DNA of 64,000 nucleotides from Asterias rubens (lineage: Eukaryota; Echinodermata; Asteroidea; Forcipulatida; Asteriidae), in contig NC_047073.1 of assembly GCF_902459465.1 (NCBI RefSeq), positions 3,534,001 through 3,598,000 on the forward strand, given 5' to 3'. Positions within the stretch are counted from its first letter, which is position 1. Each line of letters starts with the position of its first letter. Position numbers and translations under genes: made by a program. The notes below the pieces were generated by a model. It saw only the letters and a list, made by a program, of their open reading frames with translations, was not told the origin of the DNA and did no database searches. Below are positions 11,396-21,487 of this stretch, piece after piece.

Positions 11396-14300
11396 CTACC
11401 TCCCTTGAGAACTTCCAACCAACCAGGTTATTGCTTCTACGGCTCCTGACAAGCTATTGACATCCACATCAAACATCTGTAAATGATAAAGAAATTATTA
11501 AATTTTTAATTTGACAAAATCAAATAATCGTTTTGGTTTATGAATTAATTAAACTTTCAAAAAGAAAAAACTTTCACTGAAGAAGATAAATTATGGCAAC
11601 TTCAATTAAGCAGAATGGGACATTAACTTTCAAAGTCTTTTAAATGATACATCAAATATAATGTTTCTCCATATTATATTATGTAAAGTGATGAAAAAGT
11701 GCAAAATAATATGCTGACTCAATGTGAATTTTACTCCAGAACAAATTCTCTGCATAAGAAACATAATTTGTTGTTTATATATTGAAAAATAAAGAACTAA
11801 AAGACAGAAGAAACTCTCCTTTACACATGAAATAACGTTGAAATTCTACAAAGAACAAAACCAGCAATGCAAAAACAAAGACTTTACAAAATTATACTAC
11901 CAAGAACAGTAAAGATTTTGTCGCCAAAATTTTTGGAAGTTCACAGGAAAAATTACTCATTTTAAGTTAACTTACTTTCCATGTTCTGTTGAGTTTATGG
12001 AGATCCAGCTGTTTAGCGAGAGTTACACATGGCACTTTGCTTGTTGTTGAATCAGGAACGCACGACAGAATCACAAGAGGGCACTTTGAGGTTGTCCAGC
12101 GCTCGTCCATCAGAGCGAAAAGCTCCGGCTTCGCATCCGCTGCTGTTAAGAATAAAAAAATAGTCATCAGTTTACAGTTTTCTCTTTTTGACAGTTGTTA
12201 TTTCGATCTTACCCTTTTAAATAATTGTCGTTTAGAAAAAAAGGCGGATTAAGACATGGGATTAAGACTCTGTTTATAACTCTTACTTATTTGCTGTTGA
12301 AGTGATGCATCCACCACAAAAATAAAAGCATCAACATTCCTGCAGAGTTCTTTGATTGTTGACTTGGGTTCATAGTCTATACTATCGGAACATCCTTCTT
12401 CCCCACTTGGGGAAACAGACCCGGATGGGACCGATTGCAACAGACGATTTCTCTGAGCTCGGTTACCAGCCGCTGATGTATTCTCTCGATCTTGCCTGAA
12501 ACAAAATTTAAAACACAAGTTTACAAAATATACTACGATCATCATCAGTCAGCATCATGCATTTCTGCCCTGGTTTCCTGACTGGGCCCAAATTTCATAA
12601 AGCCTGTAAGCCCAAAAATCTTGCTTAGCACAGAAAAGTTTTGCTTTATATAAACTTTACATTGCTGTGACTGGTGCCCCACTCAATTTTTGCTCAGCGA
12701 AGCAATTTGTCCAGCAGAATTTTCTGCTAAACAACTTTATGTTAATGGGCCCTTGTGAGAAGCTTCCAAATAGACTGATCTTGAGATGCCACGTCTGCCT
12801 CCTCCACAGACCACCCAGTGCATTGTCTAGAGAGGTCCCTCTTGATTACATCCATGTTGTCCAACTATGCTCATTTTTAATTATCTTATGACTCTTAAAG
12901 GCAGTGGACACTATTGGTAACTGTCAAAGACCAGTCTTCTCACTTGGTGTATCTCAACATCTGCATAAAATAACAAACCCTGTGAAAATTTGAGCTTGAT
13001 TGGTCGTCGGAGTTGCGAGATATAACTATGAAAGAAGAAAAACACCCTTGTCACACGAAGTTGTGTGCTTTCAGATGCTTGATTTCGAGACCTCAAATTC
13101 TAAACTTGAGGTCTCAAAATCAAATTCGTGGAAAATTACTTCTTTCTCGAAAACTACGTTACTTCAGAGGGAGCCGTTTCTCGCAATGTTTTATACTATC
13201 AACCTCTCCCCATTACTTGTTACCAAGTAAGGTTTTATGCTAATAATTTTTTTGAGTAATTACCAATAGTGTCCACTGACTTTAAAGGTAGAGCCATAGT
13301 TTGTTTTGTCGTCAACTTGTTTAAAGGCATACCAGAAACACACAATAAAAGTCACTAGTGAGTTTCAGCAGAATTACTCCTGTAAACAGCGAAAACTTTC
13401 ACTGTATTTCCCCATCAATAGTGAGGTGACCAAACCTCGTAAATCTGAGAGACTAATCATTTCAGATTCAAATTTATGGGTGAACATTTGTCAAAACTAT
13501 TTACTTTCTAGGGGATCTGAAATCCTTTCTCAAAATAGTATTTTCTTTCCATAGTTGCAGTGCCTCTCACCAATTAAAGTTGTTGGGGGTAATTCATTTT
13601 GTAGATTAATTTACTGAAATAATCCTAAGTAAAAGCAATGAGCATGACGGACATATTGTTTTATTGGGTAGATGGAAACTACACAATATTAAGTGTCAGA
13701 ATAGTTTTGACTAAAAGCAAAATATGAATAAAAATAATAAAGCTAATAATTACCTTGTTCCAGAGTACAATGTAATTAACTTCAAGTCCACCTTGCCATT
13801 CATTGAAACATTAAAGCCAGTGCCAACACCTGATGACAAACAAATCAATGAACAGTCAAATTTAAAATTAAAACAATAATAAAAATGTTTGAAAAGTGTA
13901 CATTTATTTATTTTTATTTTTGATAACATTATACAATTGTTGTACACTGTGACGGGATCCATGGCGTTTTGTACACCTGAGGGGGAAAATGGCACCCGAG
14001 GCAAAGCCGAGGGTGCCATTTGCCACCGAGGGTGTACAAAACCCTTGGATCCCAGTCACTAGGGGACTGAGGGTATAGATGACCCGAAGCAGTCTAAACA
14101 AGTAGTGGGGGGCTAATACTAAGTTGAAGGGTTTGGGCCTAGGGGAGTGACCGTGGATATAGAAGATCCAGCTCTATGAAACTGGGCGCAGGTAACTAAT
14201 TACAGCATGTGCAAAACATGGTGATAATTGATTGATGTACAACTACCTGGTAACTCCGCCGGAAAGACTCCACGAACCTTGAAGACACCTGAGGCTTCAC

Positions 14301-16426
14301 CGAGGAACTTCCTGACTAATGTGGAGGTGTTGGACTCTAACCCGGGCCCAAACATGACAACTTTCGGAGGTTTGTGCGGAATGAAAGACCAGAGAAGCTG
14401 AGGAAGCTTCAAAAGGTTAAAGCCAGATGACTCCTGCTGGAATTTAGGACTGCATCTCATATAGCTGTATACAAATATGAAGAAAAAAAATCAATCTTAT
14501 TTGTATTCTTAATCATACACCAATATTTTTAATCATACTGTATCCTTTCCTCAGTCCTGTGGACAATCATTTACAGGCAAAGTTCGGGTGGGGTTCGAAC
14601 CACCGACTTCTGCAATGGACCGTTCCGGCTTTCTACTAAGCTCCGCCCACCGCGCACGTGAGCAAGACACGTGTACGAGCAATATCAATGACATTCTGCA
14701 CGATTCTGCCGCGCGTGCCAAATATACACGCACGCCCCGACCGAGTTTGTCCGACCACAATCATTGCTGTGATTGGACAAATGGGTGAAGGCGCACAGTT
14801 TGATTGACAGGCTGGATCGGTTCATTCTAGAGGAGTACCACTAGACCACCAAGATTGCCAAGTAGCTACTAGAGGTAGTTCAAATATTGTATTCTAGCAG
14901 AGGGTACCACAACAATTTAAATAGTATTTTGGCTGAGGCAAAAACACTAATTTTTGTTCATGATTCAAAAATAGTTATAAAGAAAGAAACATTCTATATT
15001 TAAAACCAGAGGAAGGAGAACGTTAAAACTTAAGGCAGATCCGATTTGTCGGCCACATCTACGGCTACTGCTAGGTCACCGCGTCACCATGCGTTTAACT
15101 TAGCAACAGTCGTAGCTTTAGGCGTAGCTGTAGCCGCCATCTCAGATACTAATATTTAAATTATCTTACATCTCTCTGTATGTGAGGTCAGAGTTCACAG
15201 CCTCGAAGAGAGCTGGGTTGGAGCGATGGCTGACTTGTTGCCATAGCAACTTATCTTTCTCTAGGAAGTCCCTCCATAGTATTTGATCAGCACAGAGGCT
15301 GTAGCATTGCCGGCATGTAGATCCAACAGTCGAGATGTCTTTGGCATCCAAGAAGGAGAATATGTGAAGCATGGCTTGGATCTGGGAAGAAGACAAGTAA
15401 CAAACTCAAGAACATCAGTGGATATGGATTTAGGACACTTAGTAATTGTTTGCACAGTGAGAAACAATTTAAACGCAGACATATTAAAGGCAGTAGTGGA
15501 CACTATTGGTAATTACTCAAAATAATTATTAGCATAAAACCTTTCTTGGTGACAAGTAATGGGGAGAGGTTGGTGGTATGAAACGTAGTGAGAAACAGCT
15601 CCCTCTGAAGTGCCATATTTTTGGAGAAAGACGTAACTTTCCACGAATTTGATTTCGAGATCTCAAGTTTAAAACTTGAGGTCTCGAAATCAACCATCTA
15701 AACGCACACAACTTCGTGTGACAAGGGTGTTTTCTTCTTTCATTATTATCTCGCAACTTTGATGACCGATTGAGCTCAAATTTTTACAGGTTTGTTATTT
15801 TATGCATATGTTGAGATACATCTACTGTGAAGGCTAGTCTTTGACAATTACCAATGTCCACTGCCTTTAAAATAATGTTACATACTGTATAGTTGTTGTA
15901 AATAAAGTATTATATCAAGCCACTGCTGAGAAGAATTTAAACTAAAAAGAAATGAAAATAATATGCACATGAAAATCAGGTGAAAAGCACATACAGGTAG
16001 CTGCAGTAGATGAAGCCCATCATCCTGAGTGTTTTGTTGACTGCACTGACATTCCTCATCATGTTCTTCGTGGATTGCAATTTGTCCTCTGTCTGTTGAT
16101 GATGTTTCTCCAATTATTGTTTTCATGTTACTGTCCTGCTCCAGCTGTGGCACCATCTCGGTCCTGATGAGGAAGTTGTCTTGTCTTGTCTCAATCCTCC
16201 CTTCACCCTCGATGATCTCTTCATCCTCAAACCCAGCCTCAACATCACTGCCGTCTCCTCCTTCACATGCAAGCATCTCACGGGGTGAATTCATCAGGTA
16301 TCTTAGAGAGTTGATGAGGGTTGATTCCAAACTTTCCAATCCCAGTGAATAATACAAATCGGTTGGGGTGTTCTGCTTGGCTAGGAGACGACGCACGTCG
16401 GCAACTGTACCGGAATCACCAAACAT
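11396..16426 (-). CDS. FBXO4: F-box only protein 4, complete (7 exons)
   Basis: FBXO4 is the substrate receptor of an SCF ubiquitin ligase (known substrates include cyclin D1 and TRF1). Minus-strand exons: 15995-16426, 15170-15381, 14247-14464, 13754-13829, 12287-12495, 11976-12142 and 11396-11476; total 1395 bases, 464 residues, all phases consistent. The F-box is at about residues 143-190 (MLHIFSFLDAKD, then QILWRDFL). The C-terminal GTPase-like fold of FBXO4 is seen in MFGPGLESNTSTLV (about 252-264), GVGTGFNVSMNGKVDL, VDAFIFVVDA and CPLVILSCVPDS, and the protein ends in EAITWLVGSSQGR. Human FBXO4 is 387 residues; the extra length is mostly an acidic N-terminal region before the F-box. Start chosen at the first ATG of the long first exon. 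It is head-to-head with RPL37. Introns hold MITEs and a palindromic insert. Confidence 0.93.
12583..12752. mobile_element. Diverged GGGCCC-type element in FBXO4 intron
   Basis: Starts GGGCCCAAATTTCATAAAG and ends CTTTATGTTAATGGGCCC, with TTGCTTAGCAC and TTTTCTGCTAAAC inside. More decayed than the copies at 19246 and 53877. Confidence 0.6.
12895..13285 (-). mobile_element. TTAA-ended MITE (family A)
   Basis: TTAA at 12895-12898 and 13282-13285, full-length family A copy in reverse orientation, inside an FBXO4 intron. Confidence 0.88.
13945..14070. repeat. Imperfect palindrome in FBXO4 intron
   Basis: Arms TGTGACGGGATCCATGGCGT TTTGTACACC and GGTGTACAAAACCCTTGGAT CCCAGTCAC around a GGCACCC/GGGTGCC core. 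Confidence 0.65.
15484..15870 (+). mobile_element. TTAA-ended MITE (family A)
   Basis: TTAA at 15484-15487 and 15867-15870, with hairpin CTCAAGTTTAAAACTTGAG. In FBXO4 intron 1. Confidence 0.88.
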
Positions 16427-16863
16427 GATTACAAAATACCGTTAGAAATCTGTTCCTGTTTAGTGTTTGGTCACTGACTGACGTGTTTCCTGTCTGCTGG
16501 ATTTACTGCGTCTCTATAGTATTATGGATGTCTAGAAAAAAAATCAGCAAACCCAGCAAATTGTTGCTTGTTTCTCGATCTGTTCTGACTTGTAACTGGT
16601 ATTTCACTGCCACAACAAGCTCATTTTATACAAAGTTTACAACCACGACGTGTAATCTCTACGTTGTAGCTATCAACGGATTCCCTAGTGACTCAAAAGT
16701 CGTTACGTGTTTCCCTCCACGTGGCCAAGGTTTGGTTTTGTGTTTACTTCAACTATTGAATATTCATGAAATCAACGTCACCGTACGTGTCACCCCGCCC
16801 CCAAGACCATGAGTAAAATTGGTCAACAGATGGCGCCCTCTTCATTGGAAAGCCGTGGCCAAG
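16427..16863. promoter_or_regulatory. Putative bidirectional promoter FBXO4/RPL37
   Basis: Only 437 bases separate the FBXO4 start codon (minus) from the RPL37 start codon (plus), and no repeat was seen between them. Just before the RPL37 ATG is a pyrimidine tract (CCCTCTTC, near 16836) of the kind used as a 5' terminal oligopyrimidine start in ribosomal protein genes. Function as a shared promoter is inferred from spacing and orientation only. Confidence 0.6.
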
Positions 16864-19800
16864 ATGGTGAGAATTAATTGTAGTTAGGTTAAAATCCATA
16901 TCATCCTTTACTTTTACGAATTCAAATTGGCCAAAATGTTTCATAAAAGCGGAGAGGGAGAGTTACTTTATATGTTGAATTAAATTTTACTCCTGTAAGG
17001 ATCCATTTAGTGATCAAAAATGCAGATATTATATACGCGTTAAAATTTCATATACGACTGCGGTATGAGATCCATCACGTTAAACGTTGCACCACACAAG
17101 AAGTGTATCGTGCATCCAGATTCGTGTTCAGAAAGTAGCGTTGTGTTTTCTTAGTTTTACAGTTTTTCATTAAAGGTAAACTAGACCTGCATTTATTTTG
17201 TATATTTAAATTTCAAATCTGTCATCAAAAGTCTTATCTTTCAAAAACAATCTTCCGAAAAAGAAGAAAATAAACTGGTTGTCAAGTTTTCGATTTTTGG
17301 TCTACCGTCTTTTTTATTTTAAAGCTTGACAGAAACCCGGGCCATGATACATGACATGCTGCACATGTCCCTTCAACTTGTTATCAGATTATTGTCTTAA
17401 AACTAAATAATGTTGGCTCAGTAATTTTCATAAAACTACATCAGCAAGCCTCAACATTTTTGTTAAAATGTGCTCTCCGCAAGTGATTGCACAGTCGCGG
17501 TGAGGGAAAGTTTCTGTATCCGTATCCTGAACCATGTGAACTTTTTCATTTGTGTTAAAATAAAGTAGTTTCTAATTAACCTTGTTGAGAAAGGCCCTAT
17601 TCCTGTTTGTAAAAATTAGTGAAAAAGTGGTGGCAAAAGTTACAACTTGGGGGAAAATTTCAGCAAAAACAAGCTTTAAGTTTAATTTCTAATCAAAAAT
17701 CATCTTGCCGCCTGAATCTTTTACTTGAGCGAGGGCCAAGTAATTAAAGATGAAGGGAGTCCGGTGTGTAGATAATTATTGCCACTTTTTATTGGGCAAG
17801 GGTTTGTTTGGTTGTTTGCCCAATGTCGCAACAACATAGGAATTTTGGATTTTACTTCTGTTTGTAGGGACTGACTGATACAATCCGAGTCTATGATGAT
17901 ATCCCATGCACCACTCTTAAGTGTTGTGATGATTAACCTGACCAACCCACACCGGTCTTTCTGAGACTCATAATATTTGGACAAAGTTGAAACAATTCCC
18001 CCCAAGTATTCCAGACATGTGATTCACTGTGTTTTAAACATGGTTGATGGTAGTGCTAGTCTCTGGACCATTTTAAGTGCTTTATTTTGTTCCCCCTGTA
18101 CAAAAGTTCCAGTGTTTTGTGACAATTTACCCCAATCAATCATGCATTTCTTTTAATACAACTATTTGTTATTGTTTTTTTTACTTTAACAGACCAAGGG
18201 TACATCAAGTTTTGGTAAGCGGCACAACAAGACCCACACCTTCTGTCGTCGGTGTGGGCGCCGTAGCTACCACATTCAGAAGAAAAGATGCGCTAGCTGT
18301 GGCTATCCAGCAAAAAAAATACGCAGTTGTGAGTAATAAATCCCTTCTCTGCAAAAAACTGGGGTGTTTTGCAGATTTTTCCTGATTTTATCAAAATCAT
18401 TTTGCCTTCAAATGTTCATGAAAGAATTGAGACAGGCCATCAAAGGGAGAAAGAAATAGTCCACATTGTGTTGTATTTCCGGTGATGCACAGTCTGTAAA
18501 CCTCCTGAATGTCAGAGTCACAATCGCATTTTCATGAATCTTCACAGTCGTCACACCTCATCCCAGCTTTTCAATCTATTTCAAGTGAAGAAAATAAAAT
18601 GCTCGCGTGTTGTCAAACTTAACAAGTGTGTTGGCCTGTTCATGATAGATTTTGGGGGGTAGCACGGGACTCCCAATTACATTTGTACAAAATCGGCAGA
18701 CTGATTATTATAATTTATATTATACAAGCTGCAATCCGAGTCTATGATGATATCCCATGCACCACTCTTAAAGTGTCGTGATGATTTACCTGACCAACCC
18801 ACACCGGTCTTTCTGAGACTCGTAACTAACCCCCAACAAACTTGCAGCATAACTTCAAATCATCTAAACGCAAATAGATAATCAGGAAAATAGAAATGGG
18901 ATGACACCGTTTATTTTCATTCGGCAGATAACTGGAGTGAGAAGGCAAAGAGAAGAAAGACAACCGGTACCGGGCGTATGCGTTACCTCAAGGTTGTGCA
19001 CAGGAGGTTCAAGTAAGTTTTCTATTGACCACGTTCGCAGTTTGATGCGCCTATCCTGTCCGCCATTCTGGGATTCAAAATTTATTCAGAGGGATTAACT
19101 CCAAAAATGGCAGAATTGGCAGACACACATTGTGTGGAGCAAGCCAGGCCACGAAGGCCATCTTGGTGCCCCTTGAAAAGTTTCACATTGACTTTAAAAA
19201 AAAAATGAAAATGGCCTTGCCTTTCAAAGATGAAATTCCAGGCCTGGGCCCAATTTCATAGAGCTGCTAAGCACAAAAATTTGCTAAGCATGAAATTTCT
19301 TCCTTGGTAAAAAACAGTCAAATCACCAGCCAAATTTCCACGTGATTTTCAGGATAAGCAAACAACAGCTGAATACCAGTAACAAGCAATATGCAACAAA
19401 TGGAAATTTAGTCGATAATCCTGTTTTTATGAAGGAAAAAATTTCATGCTAAGCAAATTTTGGTGCTTAACAGCTCTATGAAATTGGGCCCTGGAGGTGT
19501 GTTCTGCAAGAGGTCAATACTCTCTCAATGTTGGTAAAGTGAGAACAAATATTTTGGTTATAAATTTGTTACTGGAGCAAAAGCAATGAAAATCACTATG
19601 TGTAAAATAACACAGCGCTTTTATTTGCAACGGCTTTTGTTATGGTGTATGTATGGAGTGTAATTTCATTTCAGATAGACCTGTACAGAGTTGTCCTGCT
19701 AGATGTTTATTGTGAGTCAATGATGATAACCCATGCACCACTCTTAAGTGATGTGATGATAATATGACCAACCCACACCGGTCTTTCTGAGACTCAATAA

Positions 19801-20257
19801 ACTTAAATATTAATATCAAGTTACCCCATTCAAGTGGGATATAGATCGAACAATTTCCACTCAAAAAGAAGAAATTTTTGCCACTCGAGGTTTTAAAAAA
19901 AATGGATGTTCAAATTGTTCATTTAAAATACATTACATGTAAATAATGGATAGAACAGGGTGCCCAAAAGACACCAAGACACATTCTTGCTGACACTAGG
20001 CCGATGTCACAAAGCACAGATTCATCTTAAGATGAGTTGTCTCAACTAGGACTGATTCACAGTGAAGACTAATCTTGCAGAAATTCGAGTCCAGACCTCT
20101 CCGAACATTTCCTTTAATTAGTTGACTTTCTGTTGACTTTGTAACCCGATAGCTGACGTTTTATACTTTGAATATTTTCAGGAATGGTTTCCGTGAGGGA
20201 ACGAAGCCCAAGCCTAAGCAGAGAGGAGGTGCAGCAGCCGGTGCTGCTAAACCGTAG
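16864..20257 (+). CDS. RPL37: 60S ribosomal protein L37 (eL37), complete (4 exons)
   Basis: A component of the large cytosolic ribosomal subunit that binds rRNA through a zinc finger. Exons: 16864-16866 (only the ATG), 18193-18328, 18928-19012 and 20182-20257; total 300 bases, 99 residues. The single-codon first exon matches the layout known for RPL37 in other animals. The protein starts [16 protein letters not shown], and the four zinc-binding cysteines are C19, C22, C34 and C37. It continues [19 protein letters not shown] and ends in a basic, Ala/Gly-rich tail ([16 protein letters not shown]). It is a snoRNA host gene: each of its three introns carries one C/D snoRNA copy. Intron 3 also contains a MITE at 19246-19490. 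Confidence 0.96.
17887..17969 (+). ncRNA. C/D-box snoRNA, copy 1 (RPL37 intron 1)
   Basis: A terminal stem GAGTC/GACTC encloses C box ATGATGA (17893-17899) and D box CTGA (17961-17964). An internal C'-like GTGATGAT and a D'-like CTTA are present. The stretch CCATGCACCAC upstream of D' is complementary to the conserved 18S rRNA segment GTGGTGCATGG. From memory this is the site guided by human SNORD32 and yeast snR40. The D-box guide (CCACACCGGTCTTT) was not assigned. About 83 bases, in the host-gene sense strand. Confidence 0.85.
18738..18821 (+). ncRNA. C/D-box snoRNA, copy 2 (RPL37 intron 2)
   Basis: Nearly identical to copy 1. The stem is GAGTC/GACTC, the C box ATGATGA at 18744-18750, and the D box CTGA at 18813-18816. 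The CCATGCACCAC and CCACACCGGTCTTT guide stretches are the same. It differs by single bases between the internal D' and C' boxes. Similarity extends slightly upstream (CAATCC). It ends about 106 bases before the intron 2 acceptor. Confidence 0.85.
19246..19490. mobile_element. GGGCCC-type inverted-repeat MITE in RPL37 intron 3
   Basis: Left end GGGCCCAATTTCATAGAGCT GCTAAGCAC; right end GCTTAACAGCTCTATGAAAT TGGGCCC; about 245 bases. Copies at 29949-30193 and 53877-54115 share the interior. Confidence 0.85.
19714..19795 (+). ncRNA. C/D-box snoRNA, copy 3 (RPL37 intron 3)
   Basis: Third copy, more diverged in the middle but with both guide stretches unchanged. The stem is GAGTC/GACTC, the C box ATGATGA at 19720-19726, and the D box CTGA at 19787-19790. 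It lies about 390 bases before the intron 3 acceptor, downstream of a MITE. Confidence 0.83.
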
Positions 20258-20487
20258 ACTCGTACCCATCACTTCATGTCAGATCACCAACCATCACAAC
20301 CAGATAACAGTTCTAAACAAGCGGAGTCGTCCAAAACACGCATTATATTCTGATCAGCACAAAACTCGAGCCAACAGTGTTATTTTGTAGACTTAACACC
20401 GCAAATATGGCCAGTGGCTATTATTGTACCTAAGTTGAGATTTGTCGCTGTGACTGGTCAGAGAAACATGCTCTTTACAGAGTTGCA

Positions 20488-20493
20488 AATAAA
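20488..20493 (+). terminator. Polyadenylation signal of RPL37
   Basis: AATAAA about 230 bases after the RPL37 stop codon, followed by a GT-rich stretch (TTGATGTAC, then GTTTCATTCTGTTTGT). The assignment rests on position and motif. Confidence 0.6.
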
Positions 20494-21087
20494 TAGTTGA
20501 TGTACAAGGTTAACTTGAGTCTAAGTGTTTCATTCTGTTTGTCCATCTACTAAGATTTAGGGTAGGCTTTTGACTACTGAGGGCTTGCATATAAAGTAGG
20601 AAGAATATCACGCCCGTTGTACACGCACATTCATTCTATTGACCCATTTCACCTGACGTCGTCATCAGAAAAATCTTGAATGCGCCATACTGGTGGGCAA
20701 TTTCACTGTGCGTTTTCATATACAACTCTATGCAGTGAAGTGCGCATTTGATAAGGTGACGCGGCGTCAATACACGTAAACCTAACTGCCCACCAACATG
20801 ATAAGCGTGGCATCAGTCGCCGCGCATGCAAGGGGTCAATATGGGAAGATAATCTTCCTACTTTTATAGTCTGTTTTTGTTTTCCCCCTTGGTAAAAATC
20901 TTTAAAATTGTGATCAAACAGCCAAAGCCCTCACTATGTGCACATGTGTAGGTCAGCCCTTGTTTTCAATAGCATGCCTTCTTATGAAGAGATGATTTGT
21001 TCCTTGACAAATTGTTCACGGTAGCATGGGTGGATGAAAACCAACTTTTAAGAAAGACAATATAAACTTAGTTCATTGAACGTGAAT

Positions 21088-21093
21088 TTTATT
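21088..21093 (-). terminator. Candidate polyadenylation signal of ARMC7
   Basis: TTTATT on the plus strand, i.e. AATAAA on the minus strand, about 395 bases downstream of the ARMC7 stop codon. Candidate by motif and position only. Confidence 0.4.
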
Positions 21094-21487
21094 CCAGAAG
21101 CACAAGTATATTTTAAAAAAAACAAACAACGAACTTGTGAAGCAAGTAAACGAACCGCCTAGTAAGAAAAACTCTGCTAAACATTCGCCTGCCGCATAAG
21201 CTTATTCGCAATTACATGATACCTGCTGGTATTGTCAAACAGTCACGGAAGATACACAAATTGCGTTGTCCGCAGCAACGGTAATGCGCAGCTGCAATTG
21301 CGAATAGGCCGATTATAAATAAATAAAACAATACGTGCATGACTTTTACTAAAATTAGGGTACAGGAACACCCCTTCCTCCCAATCTTGCTTTGGGCAAA
21401 CAAAAATCAGTTCCTTGAACTCTATCTGCATTTAGGAAGTTCCAAAACGAATCCGACTACAATGTACGTGTATTAGTAAATATCCTG

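Larger units (their letters stand above)
20258..21487. other. Convergent 3' region between RPL37 and ARMC7
   Basis: The 3' UTRs of RPL37 (plus) and ARMC7 (minus) end here. A repeat at about 20620-20850 has a relative at about 56210-56405 (shared ends near GGGGTCAATA and the TGCCCACCAA-type block). TTTATT at 21088-21093 is AATAAA on the minus strand and is the best candidate end for ARMC7. No coding exon seen. Confidence 0.55.

Noticed and set aside
14551..14830. Overlapping short frames on both strands
   Set aside because: They fall in a MITE-related sequence also seen at 44608-44816, in an FBXO4 intron.
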